64,000 nt of DNA from Sediminihabitans luteus (GTDB taxonomy: Bacteria; Actinomycetota; Actinomycetes; Actinomycetales; Cellulomonadaceae): positions 1 through 64,000 of the forward strand of contig NZ_PGFE01000002.1 in NCBI RefSeq assembly GCF_002797595.1, given 5' to 3'. The stretch's first letter is position 1; every line of letters begins with the position of its first letter. The position numbers and the translations under genes are program-made. Of this stretch, positions 9,811-21,213 are shown piece after piece. Under the pieces are notes generated by a model, which saw only the letters and a list, made by a program, of their open reading frames with translations, did no database searches and was not told the origin of the DNA.

Positions 9811-11673
9811 ATGAGCCGCCCCCTGCGCTCCAGGACGTCCACCCACGGTCGCAACATGTCGGGAGCGCGCGCCCTGTGGCGCGCGACCGGCATGGGCTCG
9901 GAGGACTTCGGCAAGCCGATCATCGCGATCGCGAACTCGTACACGCAGTTCGTCCCGGGGCACGTGCACCTCAAGGACATGGGCGACCTCGTCGCGTCGG
10001 CGATCCGCGAGGCCGGCGGCGTCTCCAAGGAGTTCAACACCATCGCGGTCGACGACGGCATCGCGATGGGCCACGCCGGCATGCTCTACTCCCTGCCGAG
10101 CCGCGACCTGATCGCCGACTCGGTCGAGTACATGGTCAACGCGCACTGCGCCGACGCCCTGGTCTGCATCTCCAACTGCGACAAGATCACGCCGGGCATG
10201 CTCAACGCCGCGCTGCGCCTCAACATCCCCGTCATCTTCGTCTCGGGCGGGCCCATGGAGGCCGGCAAGGCGATCGTGGCGGACGGCGTCGCCAAGACCA
10301 GCCTCAACCTCATCAACGCGATCAACTACGCGGCCGACGACAACGTCTCGGACGCCGCGCTCGCGCAGGTCGAGGAGAACGCGTGCCCCACGTGCGGCTC
10401 GTGCTCCGGGATGTTCACCGCCAACTCGATGAACTGCCTGACCGAGGCGCTCGGCCTGTCGCTGCCCGGCAACGGCTCGACCCTCGCGACGCACTCCGCG
10501 CGCCGCGAGCTGTTCCTCGAGGCAGGCCGCACGATCGTCGACCTCGCGCGCCGCTACTACGACGACGAGGACGACTCCGCCGCGCCGCGGAACATCGCGA
10601 CCAAGGCCGCGTTCAGCAACGCCATGGCGCTCGACGTCGCGATGGGCGGCTCGACCAACACCGTGCTGCACGTGCTCGCCGCCGCGCAGGAGGGCGAGAT
10701 CGACTTCGACCTGACCGACATCGAGCGGATCAGCCGCCAGGTGCCGTGCCTGTCGAAGGTCGCCCCCAACCACCCGGACTACCACATGGAGGACGTGCAC
10801 CGGGCGGGCGGGATCCCCGCGCTGCTGGGCGAGCTCGACCGTGCCGGGCTGCTCGACCACGACGTGACCTCGGTGCACACCCCGACGTTGCGCGCCTGGC
10901 TCGACGACTGGGACGTGCGCGGCGGCAAGGCCACGGACCGTGCGGTCGAGCTGTTCCACGCGGCCCCGGGCGGCGTGCGCACCACGCAGGCGTTCTCGAC
11001 GTCGAACCGCTGGGAGTCGCTCGACACCGACGCGGCCGAGGGGTGCATCCGCGACCTCGCGCACGCCTACACGGTCGAGGGCGGGCTCGCCGTGCTGCGC
11101 GGCAACCTCGCCGAGGACGGCGCGGTGTTCAAGACCGCGGGCGTCGACCCCGACGTCTTCCACTTCGTGGGCACGGCCCTCGTGTGCGAGTCGCAGGACG
11201 AGGCCGTCGAGAAGATCCTGACCAAGCAGGTCCAGCCCGGCCACGTCGTCGTCGTGCGCTACGAGGGCCCTGCGGGCGGGCCGGGCATGCAGGAGATGCT
11301 CTACCCGACGTCGTTCATCAAGGGCCGCGGGCTCGGCAAGGTGTGCGCGCTCATCACCGACGGCCGGTTCTCGGGCGGGTCGAGCGGTATCTCGGTCGGG
11401 CACGTCTCGCCCGAGGCCGCCGCGGGCGGCACGATCGGTCTGGTCGAGGACGGCGACGAGATCGAGATCGACGTCGACACCCGGCTCATCCGCATCAACG
11501 TGAGCGACGAGGTGCTCGCCGAGCGTCGCGCCAAGATGGAGGCCCGCGAGAACCCGTGGCAGCCCGTCGACCGCGACCGCTACGTCTCGCCCGCGCTGCA
11601 GGCGTACGCCGCCATGGCGACGTCGGCCGACCGCGGCGCGGTGCGCGACGTCTCGCTCATCACGCGGCGCTGA
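9811..11673 (+). CDS. ilvD: Dihydroxyacid dehydratase, long (E. coli-like) type
   Basis: A 620-residue IlvD that dehydrates the dihydroxy acids from IlvC to the 2-keto acids of valine and isoleucine. It shows NCDKITPGM near residue 122 and the cysteine-rich [15 protein letters not shown] near 195, both around the Fe-S cluster, and the C-terminal [10 protein letters not shown]. At the position where the short-type enzyme has TPCN it reads QFVPGH, with no cysteine, so the two window enzymes are different subfamilies. GAAGGAG lies eight bases before the ATG. A second ilvD lies 0.9 kb downstream. Confidence 0.93.
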   Translation: MSRPLRSRTSTHGRNMSGARALWRATGMGSEDFGKPIIAIANSYTQFVPGHVHLKDMGDLVASAIREAGGVSKEFNTIAVDDGIAMGHAGMLYSLPSRDLIADSVEYMVNAHCADALVCISNCDKITPGMLNAALRLNIPVIFVSGGPMEAGKAIVADGVAKTSLNLINAINYAADDNVSDAALAQVEENACPTCGSCSGMFTANSMNCLTEALGLSLPGNGSTLATHSARRELFLEAGRTIVDLARRYYDDEDDSAAPRNIATKAAFSNAMALDVAMGGSTNTVLHVLAAAQEGEIDFDLTDIERISRQVPCLSKVAPNHPDYHMEDVHRAGGIPALLGELDRAGLLDHDVTSVHTPTLRAWLDDWDVRGGKATDRAVELFHAAPGGVRTTQAFSTSNRWESLDTDAAEGCIRDLAHAYTVEGGLAVLRGNLAEDGAVFKTAGVDPDVFHFVGTALVCESQDEAVEKILTKQVQPGHVVVVRYEGPAGGPGMQEMLYPTSFIKGRGLGKVCALITDGRFSGGSSGISVGHVSPEAAAGGTIGLVEDGDEIEIDVDTRLIRINVSDEVLAERRAKMEARENPWQPVDRDRYVSPALQAYAAMATSADRGAVRDVSLITRR

Positions 11674-11708
11674 CGCCGGGCGCGACCGGCTGTGCAGCAG
11701 ACGTCGGG

Positions 11709-11753
11709 GCGGTGACCAGCGGTGCGGTGACCGGCGGTGCCGTGACCGGCGGG
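11709..11753. repeat. 15-bp tandem repeat, three copies
   Basis: Units at 11709-11723, 11724-11738 and 11739-11753 follow GCGGTGACCGGCGGT with one to two changes. The last unit doubles as the 5' arm of the hairpin at 11739-11780. It lies between the convergent ilvD and AIM24 genes. Confidence 0.8.
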
Positions 11754-11780
11754 GCGTGCTCGGGCCCCGCCGGTCACGGC
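11739..11780. terminator. Bidirectional terminator hairpin between ilvD and AIM24 genes
   Basis: A perfect 16-bp stem pairs 11739-11754 with 11765-11780 around a 10-base loop. It sits between two convergent stop codons and could end transcription from both sides. There is no T tract. Confidence 0.7.
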
Positions 11781-11793
11781 CCGGCCGTCGTCC

Positions 11794-12474
11794 TCAGGAC
11801 GACGAGCCGTTGTGCCGCGGGAGCCGGGCGTCGAGCCAGCCGATGAGGTCGGACGTGCTGCGCGTCTGGATCCACACGCGCCCCGGGCCGGTGAACTCGC
11901 CGACGAGCCCCTCGCCGCCGAGCAGCGTGGTCTTCCAGGAGCCGGCCTTGCGGATCGTGTAGCGGACCGTCGCGTCGAACGCGACGACGTGACCGGTGTC
12001 GACCGTCATCGACTCGCCCGGCGCGAGCGTGTGCACGAGGATCCCGCCGTACGCGGCGACGAGCAGGTCTCCCTGGCCCGAGCAGCGCAGGAGGACGAGC
12101 CCGGCGCCCGAGAAGAAACCCTTCGCGCCTCCCCACCGGGAGTCGACCTCGACGCCGGGGTCGGACGCGAGCCAGCCGCCCGACTGGACCAGGATCTCGT
12201 CGCCCGCGAGCGGCACCAGCGTCGCGTCGCCCGGCAGCGCCGCGGCGACGCCGACCGTCCCGCCGGTCGACGACGTGAAGTCGTTGACGAAGAAGCTCTC
12301 GCCGCCGAGGGAGCGTCGCAGTCCCTTCATGAACCCGCCGCGCGTCGACGTCGTGACCTGCACGTCGCCGCGCGTGGTCGCCATCGCGCCGGCCTCGACG
12401 CGGACCGACCCGGCCGGGGGGAGGCTCACCTGGGCGAAGGCGAACGCCGGCCCGCCCTCGATCTGCACCTGCAC
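11794..12474 (-). CDS. AIM24 / TIGR00266 family protein
   Basis: A protein of about 226 residues built of beta-rich repeats. It shows the family pattern of AGAMATTRGDVQV near residue 30, GGFMKGLRRSLGGESFFVND near 45 and the DGATVRY-like end. No biochemical function is established for bacterial members. Two GTG codons (12474 and 12468) fit a GGAGG upstream; 12474 is given. It lies between the two ilvD genes, convergent with the first and divergent from the second, so shared regulation with ilvD is unlikely. Confidence 0.7.
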   Translation of the reverse strand: MQVQIEGGPAFAFAQVSLPPAGSVRVEAGAMATTRGDVQVTTSTRGGFMKGLRRSLGGESFFVNDFTSSTGGTVGVAAALPGDATLVPLAGDEILVQSGGWLASDPGVEVDSRWGGAKGFFSGAGLVLLRCSGQGDLLVAAYGGILVHTLAPGESMTVDTGHVVAFDATVRYTIRKAGSWKTTLLGGEGLVGEFTGPGRVWIQTRSTSDLIGWLDARLPRHNGSSS

Positions 12475-12604
12475 GTGTCCTCCCGGGGGTCGTGCCCGCC
12501 ACGCTCGGGCGGGCTGGCGTCCACTATGGCAGCGCTCGTGCGCGTGCGCGCCGCGGACGGTCGCCCGACGAGCCGGGAGGTGCGCCCGGTCATAGCCTGG
12601 CGGC

Positions 12605-14314
12605 ATGACGACCGACGCGGCACGCACCCCGGACATCAAGCCCCGCTCACGCCAGGTGACCGACGGCATCGAGGCGACGGCCTCGCGCGGCATGCTGCGC
12701 GCCGTGGGCCTGGGCGACGCCGACTTCGCCAAGCCGCAGATCGGGGTCGCGAGCTCGTGGAACGAGATCACGCCCTGCAACCTGTCGCTCGACCGGCTCG
12801 CGAAGGCCGTCAAGAACGGCGTGCACGCCGGCGGCGGGTTCCCGCTCGAGTTCGGCACGATCTCGGTCTCTGACGGCATCTCGATGGGTCACGAGGGCAT
12901 GCACTTCTCGCTCGTGAGCCGCGACGTGATCGCCGACTCGGTCGAGACCGTGATGCAGGCCGAGCGGCTCGACGGCTCGGTGCTGCTCGCGGGCTGCGAC
13001 AAGTCGCTGCCGGGCATGCTCATGGCCGCGGCGCGGCTCGATCTCGCGTCGGTGTTCCTCTACGCGGGCTCGATCATGCCGGGCTGGGTCAAGCTCGAGG
13101 ACGGCACCGAGAAGGACGTCACGCTCATCGACGCGTTCGAGGCCGTCGGCGCGTGCGCGCGCGGCCTCATGAGCACGGGCGACCTCGACCGGATCGAGCG
13201 GGCGATCTGCCCGGGGGAGGGGGCGTGCGGCGGGATGTACACCGCGAACACCATGGCGTCGGTCGCCGAGGCCATGGGCATGTCGCTGCCGGGCTCGGCC
13301 GCGCCACCCTCGGCCGACCGCCGCCGCGACATGTTCGCCCAGCGCTCGGGCGAGGCGGTCGTCGAGCTGCTGCGCCGCGGGATCACGGCCCGCGACATCA
13401 TGACCAAGGAGGCGTTCGAGAACGCGATCGCGGTCGTCATGGCGTTCGGCGGCTCGACCAACGCGGTGCTGCACCTGCTCGCGATCGCGCACGAGGCCGA
13501 GGTCGACCTCACGCTCGACGACTTCGACCGGATCGCCGGCCGGGTGCCGCACCTGGGCGACCTCAAGCCGTTCGGCCGCTACGTGATGTACGACGTCGAC
13601 CGGATCGGCGGGGTGCCCGTCGTCATGAAGGCCCTCCTGGACGCGGGCCTGCTGCACGGCGACTGCCTCACCGTCACGGGCCGGACGGTGGCAGAGAACC
13701 TCGCGGACATCGACCCGCCCGACCCGGACGGCAAGATCCTGCGCGCGCTCGACGACCCGATCCACCGCACGGGCGGGATCACGATCCTGGGCGGGTCGCT
13801 CGCCCCGGAGGGCGCGGTCGTCAAGTCCGCGGGGTTCGACGAGGACGTGTTCGAGGGCACCGCGCGCGTGTTCGAGCGTGAGCGGGCCGCGCTCGACGCG
13901 CTCGAGGACGGCACGATCACGGACGGCGACGTCGTCGTGATCCGGTACGAGGGCCCCAAGGGCGGCCCCGGGATGCGCGAGATGCTCGCGATCACCGGAG
14001 CGATCAAGGGCGCGGGCCTCGGCAAGACCGTGCTGCTGCTCACCGACGGTCGCTTCTCGGGCGGCACGACGGGCCTGTGCGTGGGCCACGTGGCCCCTGA
14101 GGCGGTCGACGGCGGCCCGGTCGCGTTCGTGCGCGACGGCGACCGGATCCGCCTCGACGTCGCGGCCAAGACGCTCGACCTCCTGGTGGACGACGCCGAG
14201 CTCGCGCGCCGTCGCGAGGGCTGGGCGCCGCTCGGGCACGGGTACACGCGCGGCGTGCTCGCCAAGTACTCGAAGCTCGTCACGTCGGCCTCGCGCGGCG
14301 CGATCCTCGAGTAG
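12605..14314 (+). CDS. ilvD: Dihydroxyacid dehydratase, short (mycobacterial/plant-like) type
   Basis: A 569-residue IlvD of the short subfamily. The three cysteines that hold the Fe-S cluster in this type are all visible: ITPCNLS near residue 58, [10 protein letters not shown] near 126 and [11 protein letters not shown] near 200. The C-terminal half carries [11 protein letters not shown]. The reaction is the same as for the long-type enzyme at 9811. Members of this subfamily are known to carry a more oxygen-tolerant [2Fe-2S] cluster, which would make the pair suited to different oxygen or iron conditions; that is an inference. Confidence 0.93.
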   Translation: MTTDAARTPDIKPRSRQVTDGIEATASRGMLRAVGLGDADFAKPQIGVASSWNEITPCNLSLDRLAKAVKNGVHAGGGFPLEFGTISVSDGISMGHEGMHFSLVSRDVIADSVETVMQAERLDGSVLLAGCDKSLPGMLMAAARLDLASVFLYAGSIMPGWVKLEDGTEKDVTLIDAFEAVGACARGLMSTGDLDRIERAICPGEGACGGMYTANTMASVAEAMGMSLPGSAAPPSADRRRDMFAQRSGEAVVELLRRGITARDIMTKEAFENAIAVVMAFGGSTNAVLHLLAIAHEAEVDLTLDDFDRIAGRVPHLGDLKPFGRYVMYDVDRIGGVPVVMKALLDAGLLHGDCLTVTGRTVAENLADIDPPDPDGKILRALDDPIHRTGGITILGGSLAPEGAVVKSAGFDEDVFEGTARVFERERAALDALEDGTITDGDVVVIRYEGPKGGPGMREMLAITGAIKGAGLGKTVLLLTDGRFSGGTTGLCVGHVAPEAVDGGPVAFVRDGDRIRLDVAAKTLDLLVDDAELARRREGWAPLGHGYTRGVLAKYSKLVTSASRGAILE

Positions 14315-14364
14315 CCGCGTGAGACGGGGTTGACGCGCCCGCGGCGCAGGAGCAGCGTGCTGCC

Positions 14365-14976
14365 ATGTCGACCGTCCACGCGTGCATCGACCCGGGGGTC
14401 CGGGAGTTCGTCGAGGCCCAGCACATGTTCTTCGTCGCGACCGCTCCGAGCGGCGACGGCGGACACGTGAACCTCTCGCCCAAGGGCATCGCGGGCACGT
14501 TCGTCGTCGTCGACGAGCGCACGGTCGCGTACCTCGACGTCACCGCGAGCGGGGCCGAGACGATCGCGCACCTGCGCCAGAACGGGCGCATCACCCTCAT
14601 GTTCTGCGCGTTCGAGGGGCCGCCGAACATCGTGCGGCTGCACGGGCGCGGGCGCGTGGTCTCGCTGCACGACGCCGAGTTCGCGCACTGGACGCCCCGG
14701 TTCGACGAGCTGCGGGGTGCGCGTGCGGTGATCGTGGTCGACGTCGACCGCGTCTCGGACTCCTGCGGGTACGGCGTTCCCGTCTACGCGCACGTCGGCG
14801 AGCGCGAGCTGCTGCCGGCGTTCATGGAGCGCAAGGGCGCGCAGGGGCAGGCCGAGTACCGCAGCCGCAAGAACCGCACGAGCATCGACGGGCTGCGGGC
14901 GTTCGACGACGACCCTCTCCCGGCGGTCGAGACCCCCGACGACGGAATGAGTCGGCCCGCGCCGAGGTCCACCTGA
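14365..14976 (+). CDS. Pyridoxamine 5'-phosphate oxidase-fold flavoprotein
   Basis: A 203-residue protein with the FMN-binding split-barrel pattern of PNPOx-like enzymes: a start [14 protein letters not shown], then [13 protein letters not shown] and [13 protein letters not shown]-terminal NRTSIDGL segment is typical of this general-stress or F420/FMN-linked group. The substrate is not evident. It begins 50 bases after ilvD and may be cotranscribed with it, but nothing links it to the pathway. Confidence 0.7.
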   Translation: MSTVHACIDPGVREFVEAQHMFFVATAPSGDGGHVNLSPKGIAGTFVVVDERTVAYLDVTASGAETIAHLRQNGRITLMFCAFEGPPNIVRLHGRGRVVSLHDAEFAHWTPRFDELRGARAVIVVDVDRVSDSCGYGVPVYAHVGERELLPAFMERKGAQGQAEYRSRKNRTSIDGLRAFDDDPLPAVETPDDGMSRPAPRST

Positions 14977-15058
14977 GGGATGACGTGGCCGGCGCACCCC
15001 GGACCCTAGGATGCGTGACGCACCGGACGAATCGGTGCGCACGACATCAGGAGGATCG

Positions 15059-16054
15059 ATGGGGGACGAGCACCAGCTCGCGATTTCCACGCGGGGGTTG
15101 CGCAAGACCTACCGCACGCGGCAGGGGAGGTCGGTCGGGGTCCAGGGCCTCGACCTCGACGTGCCGGTCGGGGGAGTGCACGGGTTCCTCGGGCCCAACG
15201 GCTCGGGCAAGACGACGACGATCCGGATGCTGCTGGGGCTGATCCGCCCCGACTCCGGCTCGGCGCAGATCTTCGGGCACGAGGTGCCCCGGGACCTGCC
15301 CGCGGTGATCGACCGCGTGGGCGCGATCGTCGAGTCGCCCAAGTTCTACCCCGCGTTCAGCGGGCGACGGAACCTCGAGCTGCTCGCGACCGGGATCGGC
15401 GCCCCGCGCACCGAGGTCGACCGCGTGCTGGCCGAGGTCGGGCTGACCGAGCGCGCGAAGGACAAGTTCCGCGGGTACTCGCTCGGCATGAAGCAGCGGC
15501 TCGCGATCGCCGCGACGCTGCTCAAGGACCCTGATCTGCTGATCTTCGACGAGCCCACCAACGGGCTCGACCCGGCGGGGATCAAGGAGATCCGCAGCAC
15601 CATGCGCTCGCTCGCCGACCGTGGCAAGACCGTGCTCGTGAGCAGCCACATCCTCGGCGAGGTCGAGCAGGTCGCCGACACGGTGTCGATCGTCTCGCGC
15701 GGCACGCTCGTCGCGCAGGGGCGCGTGGCCGACCTCATCGGGGCGAGCACGCAGAGCGTGCGCCTGTGCATCACCGACACCTCGGCTGCGACGTTCGCTC
15801 TCGTCGAGGCCGGCTACGCGGTGCGCGACGACGCGGGCGTGCTCGTGGTCGACGGGGTCGCGGAGTCGTCGCACGTCACACGCGTGCTCGCCGACCGCGG
15901 CCTCTACCTGAGCGAGCTCGTTCCCGTGCGGGCCGACCTCGAGTCGGTGTTCCTCGAGCTCACGGGCGACGACGGCCCGGGCGCGAGCCACGAGATCGCG
16001 TTCGCGGGCGCCGGCGCCCGACAGCCCGGCGACCAGGGAGGGGAGGCAGCATGA
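15059..16054 (+). CDS. ABC transporter ATP-binding protein
   Basis: A 331-residue ATPase of an ABC-2 type exporter. It has Walker [10 protein letters not shown] near residue 45, the signature YSLGMKQRL near 140 and Walker B LLIFDEP near 160, followed by the H-loop SSHIL. The roughly 90 residues after the nucleotide-binding domain form the accessory region common in drug or bacteriocin exporters. AGGAGG lies four bases before the ATG. Its TGA overlaps the ATG of the permease, so the two are translationally coupled. Substrate unknown. Confidence 0.88.
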   Translation: MGDEHQLAISTRGLRKTYRTRQGRSVGVQGLDLDVPVGGVHGFLGPNGSGKTTTIRMLLGLIRPDSGSAQIFGHEVPRDLPAVIDRVGAIVESPKFYPAFSGRRNLELLATGIGAPRTEVDRVLAEVGLTERAKDKFRGYSLGMKQRLAIAATLLKDPDLLIFDEPTNGLDPAGIKEIRSTMRSLADRGKTVLVSSHILGEVEQVADTVSIVSRGTLVAQGRVADLIGASTQSVRLCITDTSAATFALVEAGYAVRDDAGVLVVDGVAESSHVTRVLADRGLYLSELVPVRADLESVFLELTGDDGPGASHEIAFAGAGARQPGDQGGEAA

Positions 16055-17172
16055 GGCTCCTGCGTGCAGAGCTGTGGCGCTTCCGTTCGCGCCTGCTGAT
16101 CCGCTGGATCGCCGTCGGGACCCTGGTGATCGCGGGGCTCGTCGCGGTCGGCGCGTACGTCCAGAGCGCGCCGATGCCCGAGGACCAGGTCGCCATGATG
16201 CGTGCCGACTACGACGCCACGGTCGCCGACTACGCGGAGAACGGCGCGCAGTACCTCGAGGACTGCAGGGCCCAGGCCGAGGAGCAGGGGCTGAGCGACG
16301 AGGAATGGGGCTGCACCGAGGAGGCCTACTCCGTGGGCGACTTCGAGGACTGGATCGGCCCGCCGTCGGAGTTCGGGTGGGACGAGCCCGAGGCGGTCGA
16401 GGGGCCGGAGCTCTCGCCGTACAACGGGACGCCGGTCGAGGACCTCCCCGCCGAGCTGCGGTCCGAGCCGCTCGTCGGCATGGAGGCCGTCGAGGGCGCG
16501 TCGTGGTCCGGTGTCGGGAACGTGCTGACGCTGCTGCCGGTCTTCGTGCTCCTCGGTCTCGTCACGGGCGTGACCTTCACTGCGGCGGAGATGAGCTCGG
16601 GCGCGATCTCGAACTGGCTCACGTTCGAGCCGCGCCGCCGGCGGGTGTTCTGGTCCAAGGCGTCCGGTGCCGCGCTCGGCACGCTGCCGATCGCCCTGGT
16701 CGGGATCGCGGTCGCGGGCCTCGGGTCGTACGCGGCCTACGGCCTGCACGACGCCTACGGCACCATGGGCTCCGAGCAGTGGGGCTACTTCGCGGGCGGC
16801 ATGGCCCGTGCCCTCGTCGCCGCGGTCGTCGCGGCCGTGGTCGGGGCGTCGCTCGGCATCCTCCTGCGGCACACCGCGATCGTCGCGGGCGTCGTGGTCG
16901 GTTGGTTCGTGGTCGCCGAGTTCATCCTCGGGCTGGCCATGCAGGTCTCGGCGCTCACGCCCTACCTGCTCTCGACCAACCTGGTCGCGTGGATCCAGGG
17001 CGGGACGAACTACCAGGTCACCCGCTGCGTCGTCGACGACACGCAGGGCGAGATCTGCGAGGGCGTGAACTACGCGGTGTCGACGGCCCACGGCGGCATC
17101 GTCCTCGGCGCGGTCGCGGTGGTCGTGACGCTCTTCGCGGTGCTCGTGTTCCGCCGCCGAGACGTCGGGTGA
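16051..17172 (+). CDS. ABC-2 type transporter permease
   Basis: A 373-residue membrane protein with one N-terminal helix, a large acidic extracytoplasmic loop (about residues 40-150, with three cysteines and many Glu/Asp), then five hydrophobic segments. This is the layout of ABC-2 permeases that partner the preceding ATPase. The loop may bind the exported substrate, which is unknown. It starts at an ATGA overlap with the ATPase and ends before a strong terminator. Confidence 0.8.
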   Translation: MRLLRAELWRFRSRLLIRWIAVGTLVIAGLVAVGAYVQSAPMPEDQVAMMRADYDATVADYAENGAQYLEDCRAQAEEQGLSDEEWGCTEEAYSVGDFEDWIGPPSEFGWDEPEAVEGPELSPYNGTPVEDLPAELRSEPLVGMEAVEGASWSGVGNVLTLLPVFVLLGLVTGVTFTAAEMSSGAISNWLTFEPRRRRVFWSKASGAALGTLPIALVGIAVAGLGSYAAYGLHDAYGTMGSEQWGYFAGGMARALVAAVVAAVVGASLGILLRHTAIVAGVVVGWFVVAEFILGLAMQVSALTPYLLSTNLVAWIQGGTNYQVTRCVVDDTQGEICEGVNYAVSTAHGGIVLGAVAVVVTLFAVLVFRRRDVG

Positions 17173-17199
17173 CCGCCGCCGGCTGAGCCGCACCCTGGC

Positions 17200-17246
17200 G
17201 GACGACGCAGGGCCGGGATCCGCGCGATCCCGGCCCTGCGTCGTCC
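17200..17246 (+). terminator. Terminator after the ABC exporter operon
   Basis: A perfect 21-bp stem (17200-17220 with 17226-17246) with a five-base loop lies 28 bases after the permease stop. It separates the exporter operon from the ilvB leader. Confidence 0.85.
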
Positions 17247-17282
17247 GACGGTCTCACCTGATGGGACCGCGCTCCCGAAGGA

Positions 17283-17310
17283 TGACACGCGCCGGGGATC
17301 GGCGTACTGT
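17283..17310 (+). promoter_or_regulatory. Candidate promoter of the ilvB leader transcript
   Basis: TGACAC (17283-17288) and TACTGT (17305-17310) are separated by 16 bases, close to a housekeeping -35/-10 pair. A start about seven bases after the -10 box would fall almost on the GTG of the leader peptide at 17318, so the leader may be translated from a leaderless transcript. This is inferred from spacing only. Confidence 0.55.
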
Positions 17311-17317
17311 GAGCAGC

Positions 17318-17362
17318 GTGCAGACGATCCTCCTCGTAGTACTTCCTGAGCGCGCCGGCTGA
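17318..17362 (+). CDS. ilvB leader peptide (attenuator)
   Basis: A 14-codon open frame starting at GTG encodes [14 protein letters not shown]. Six consecutive codons specify Ile, Leu, Leu, Val, Val, Leu, the products of the pathway encoded downstream. Ribosome stalling on these codons would be the sensing step of classical attenuation. It lies about 120 bases before ilvB and is followed by competing stems and a U-tract terminator. The composition and position make chance unlikely. Confidence 0.85.
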   Translation: MQTILLVVLPERAG

Positions 17363-17432
17363 GGCCAAGCCCGTCAGGTCTCGTCAGCGCGCTCACCCCG
17401 AAGAACCCTGACCTGGGTTCCCGGGGTTTTTT
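17348..17432 (+). promoter_or_regulatory. Attenuator: pause stem, antiterminator and terminator before ilvB
   Basis: Three competing pairings are visible. The pause stem pairs 17348-17354 (GAGCGCG, the end of the leader peptide) with 17388-17394. The antiterminator candidate pairs CAGGTC (17375-17380) with GACCTG (17410-17415). The terminator pairs ACCCCG (17395-17400) with CGGGGT (17422-17427) and GAACCC with GGGTTC inside, followed by TTTTTT. A ribosome stalled on the Ile/Leu/Val codons would cover the first arm and free 17375-17380 to break the terminator. Confidence 0.8.
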
Positions 17433-17481
17433 CATGTCAGCACACAGCACGGTCAGCACGACCCCTACCAAGGAGATACCG

Positions 17482-19377
17482 ATGGTCCAGGGTCCTTCCC
17501 CGGCTCCGGCACGGCCCGGCGCACCGACGCCCTCGTCGCTCGCGGCGAAGCCGTCGCCCGCGACCGCGAGCCCGCGCGGCCGCACGGCCGCGGCCCCCCG
17601 CACGAGCGGCGGAGCGCACGTCCCCACCGAGCAGGTCACGGGCGCGCAGTCGATCGTCCGCTCGCTCGAGGAGGTCGGGGTCGACACGGTCTTCGGCATC
17701 CCCGGCGGCGCTATCCTGCCCACGTACGACCCGCTCATGGACTCGACCCGCCTGCGGCACATCCTCGTGCGCCACGAGCAGGGTGGCGGCCACGCGGCGT
17801 CCGGCTACGCGCACGCGACCGGCAAGGTCGGCGTGACCATGGCGACCTCGGGCCCCGGCGCGACCAACCTCGTGACCCCGATCGCCGACGCGAACATGGA
17901 CTCGATCCCGCTCGTCGCGATCACGGGCCAGGTCGGCGCCTCGCTCATCGGCACGGACGCGTTCCAGGAGGCCGACATCGTCGGCATCACTCTGCCGATC
18001 ACCAAGCACAACTACCTCGTGACCGACCCGGCCGAGATCCCGCGCGTGATCGCCGAGGCGTTCCACGTCGCGGCGTCGGGCCGCCCCGGCCCCGTGCTGG
18101 TCGACATCGCGAAGTCCGCCATGCAGGCCACGACCACGTTCTCGTGGCCGCAGGAGCTCCAGCTGCCCGGCTACCACCCGGTGACCAAGCCGCACAGCAA
18201 GCAGATCAAGGAGGCCGCTCGCCTCATCGCGTCGGCCAAGCGGCCCGTGCTCTACGTGGGCGGCGGCACGATCCGGGCGAACGCCTCGGCCGAGCTGCGC
18301 CGCCTCGTGGACGCCTCGGGCGCGGCCGTCGTCACGACGCTCATGGCCCGCGGCGCGCTGCCCGACTCGCACCCGCAGAACCTCGGGATGCCCGGCATGC
18401 ACGGCACGGTCCCCGCGGTCGCGGCGCTGCAGAAGGCCGACCTCGTGGTCGCGCTCGGCGCGCGCTTCGACGACCGCGTGACCGGCCTGCTCTCGTCGTT
18501 CGCGCCCCACGCCGCGACGATCCACGCCGACATCGACCCCGCCGAGATCGGCAAGAACCGCGAGGTCGACGTGCCGATCGTCGGCGACCTCAAGGAGGTC
18601 ATCGCCGACCTGCTGCCCGAGCTCGAGCGCGAGCACGCGGTGCAGGGCAAGCCCGACCTCGGGGCCTGGTGGCGACAGATCGACGACTGGCGCGAGACCT
18701 ACCCGCTCGGGTACGCCGAGCCCGACGACGGCCACCTGTCGCCGCACCACGTGATCCAGCGCCTCGGCGAGATCTCGGGGCCCGAGTCGATCTACGTCGC
18801 GGGCGTCGGCCAGCACCAGATGTGGGCCGCGCAGTTCATCCGCTACGAGCACCCGCGCACCTGGCTCAACTCGGGCGGCCTCGGCACCATGGGCTACTCG
18901 ATCCCCGCGGCCATGGGCGCCAAGGTCGGCATGCCCGACAAGACCGTGTGGGCGATCGACGGCGACGGCTGCTTCCAGATGACCAACCAGGAGCTCGCGA
19001 CCTGCACGATCAACGAGATCCCGATCAAGGTCGCGCTGATCAACAACTCGTCGCTCGGCATGGTGCGCCAGTGGCAGACGCTGTTCTACGACAAGCGCTA
19101 CTCGAACACCGACCTGCACACGGGCCGCGGCACGCAGCGCGTGCCCGACTTCGTCAAGCTCGCCGACGCCTACGGCGCCGAGGGCATCCGGGTCGAGCAC
19201 GAGGGCGACGTCGACGCCGCGATCAAGCGCGCCATGGAGATCGACGACCGACCCGTCGTCATCGACTTCAACGTCTCGCGCGACGCGATGGTGTGGCCCA
19301 TGGTCGCCGCCGGCGTGAGCAACGACGACATCCAGTACGCACGCGGCATCTCGCCCGCGTGGGACCGCGAAGACTGA
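17482..19377 (+). CDS. ilvB: Acetolactate synthase large (catalytic) subunit
   Basis: A 631-residue ThDP-dependent enzyme that makes acetolactate or acetohydroxybutyrate, the first common step to valine, leucine and isoleucine. After a 50-residue Pro/Ala-rich extension the three domains follow: N-terminal [14 protein letters not shown] with the catalytic glutamate in [11 protein letters not shown], a central FAD domain, and the C-terminal ThDP motif [12 protein letters not shown] to [20 protein letters not shown] lies six bases before the ATG at 17482; an upstream in-frame ATG at 17434 lies against the attenuator and is unlikely. First gene of ilvB-ilvN-ilvC. Confidence 0.96.
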   Translation: MVQGPSPAPARPGAPTPSSLAAKPSPATASPRGRTAAAPRTSGGAHVPTEQVTGAQSIVRSLEEVGVDTVFGIPGGAILPTYDPLMDSTRLRHILVRHEQGGGHAASGYAHATGKVGVTMATSGPGATNLVTPIADANMDSIPLVAITGQVGASLIGTDAFQEADIVGITLPITKHNYLVTDPAEIPRVIAEAFHVAASGRPGPVLVDIAKSAMQATTTFSWPQELQLPGYHPVTKPHSKQIKEAARLIASAKRPVLYVGGGTIRANASAELRRLVDASGAAVVTTLMARGALPDSHPQNLGMPGMHGTVPAVAALQKADLVVALGARFDDRVTGLLSSFAPHAATIHADIDPAEIGKNREVDVPIVGDLKEVIADLLPELEREHAVQGKPDLGAWWRQIDDWRETYPLGYAEPDDGHLSPHHVIQRLGEISGPESIYVAGVGQHQMWAAQFIRYEHPRTWLNSGGLGTMGYSIPAAMGAKVGMPDKTVWAIDGDGCFQMTNQELATCTINEIPIKVALINNSSLGMVRQWQTLFYDKRYSNTDLHTGRGTQRVPDFVKLADAYGAEGIRVEHEGDVDAAIKRAMEIDDRPVVIDFNVSRDAMVWPMVAAGVSNDDIQYARGISPAWDRED

Positions 19378-19397
19378 GACCGGGGAGAGATCCAGCC

Positions 19398-19922
19398 ATG
19401 TCCCGTCACACCCTCTCCGTGCTCGTGGAGAACAAGCCCGGCGTGCTCACGCGCGTCGCCGGCCTGTTCGCCCGTCGCGCGTTCAACATCCACTCGCTCG
19501 CCGTCGGGCCGACCGAGCACGAGGAGCTCTCGCGCATCACGGTCGTGGTCGACGTCGAGCAGAACCCGCTCGAGCAGGTCACCAAGCAGCTCAACAAGCT
19601 CGTCAACGTGATCAAGATCGTCGAGCTCGAGCAGCCGACCTCGGTCCAGCGCGAGCTCATGCTCGTCAAGGTCCGCGCCGACGGCGCCAACCGCACGGGC
19701 GTGCTCGAGGTCGTCGAGCTGTTCCGGGCCAAGGTCGTCGACGTCGTCCCCGACGCCGTGACGATCGAGGCGACCGGGAACCCCGAGAAGCTCGCGGCGC
19801 TGCTCGTGGCGCTCGAGCCCTACGGCGTCCGTGAGATCGTGAAGTCGGGGACCGTGGCCATCGGCCGCGGCGCCCGCTCGATCACCGACCGGGCCCTCGA
19901 GCGCGTCGCGCGCACCGCATGA
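19398..19922 (+). CDS. ilvN: Acetolactate synthase small (regulatory) subunit
   Basis: A 174-residue subunit with an N-terminal ACT domain (HTLSVLVENKPGVLTRVAGLF through NIHSLAVG) and the C-terminal ALS small-subunit domain. It activates IlvB and gives feedback inhibition by valine; in the family the ligand sits at the ACT dimer interface. It begins 20 bases after ilvB. Length and motifs are normal. Some databases call this gene ilvH. Confidence 0.95.
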   Translation: MSRHTLSVLVENKPGVLTRVAGLFARRAFNIHSLAVGPTEHEELSRITVVVDVEQNPLEQVTKQLNKLVNVIKIVELEQPTSVQRELMLVKVRADGANRTGVLEVVELFRAKVVDVVPDAVTIEATGNPEKLAALLVALEPYGVREIVKSGTVAIGRGARSITDRALERVARTA

Positions 19923-19988
19923 CACGGGCGCCCCGCGCCCGCTGAGACACACCCCCACCGCAGCACCGAGGGTGGCATCCTTCGATGA

Positions 19989-21041
<1,053 letters not shown>

Positions 21042-21101
21042 CCTGCCTCGACCGGCCGCGCCGGTCGGCACGACCGAACGGTACGACCGAGCACCACCTC
21101 T

Positions 21102-21135
21102 GACGGGCGGGCGACCTGCGGGTCGCCCGCCCGTC
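21102..21135 (+). terminator. ilvBNC operon terminator
   Basis: A perfect 15-bp stem (21102-21116 with 21121-21135) with a four-base loop lies 60 bases after the ilvC stop. GC-rich, without a T tract, as is usual in this window. Confidence 0.8.
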
Positions 21136-21213
21136 GGCGTCCGCGCGTCTGCGTCCTCCCCGGAGCGCGCGCCCGCCTGCGTGCGCCCCGTCGTGGCGGC
21201 TACGGTCGAGGGC

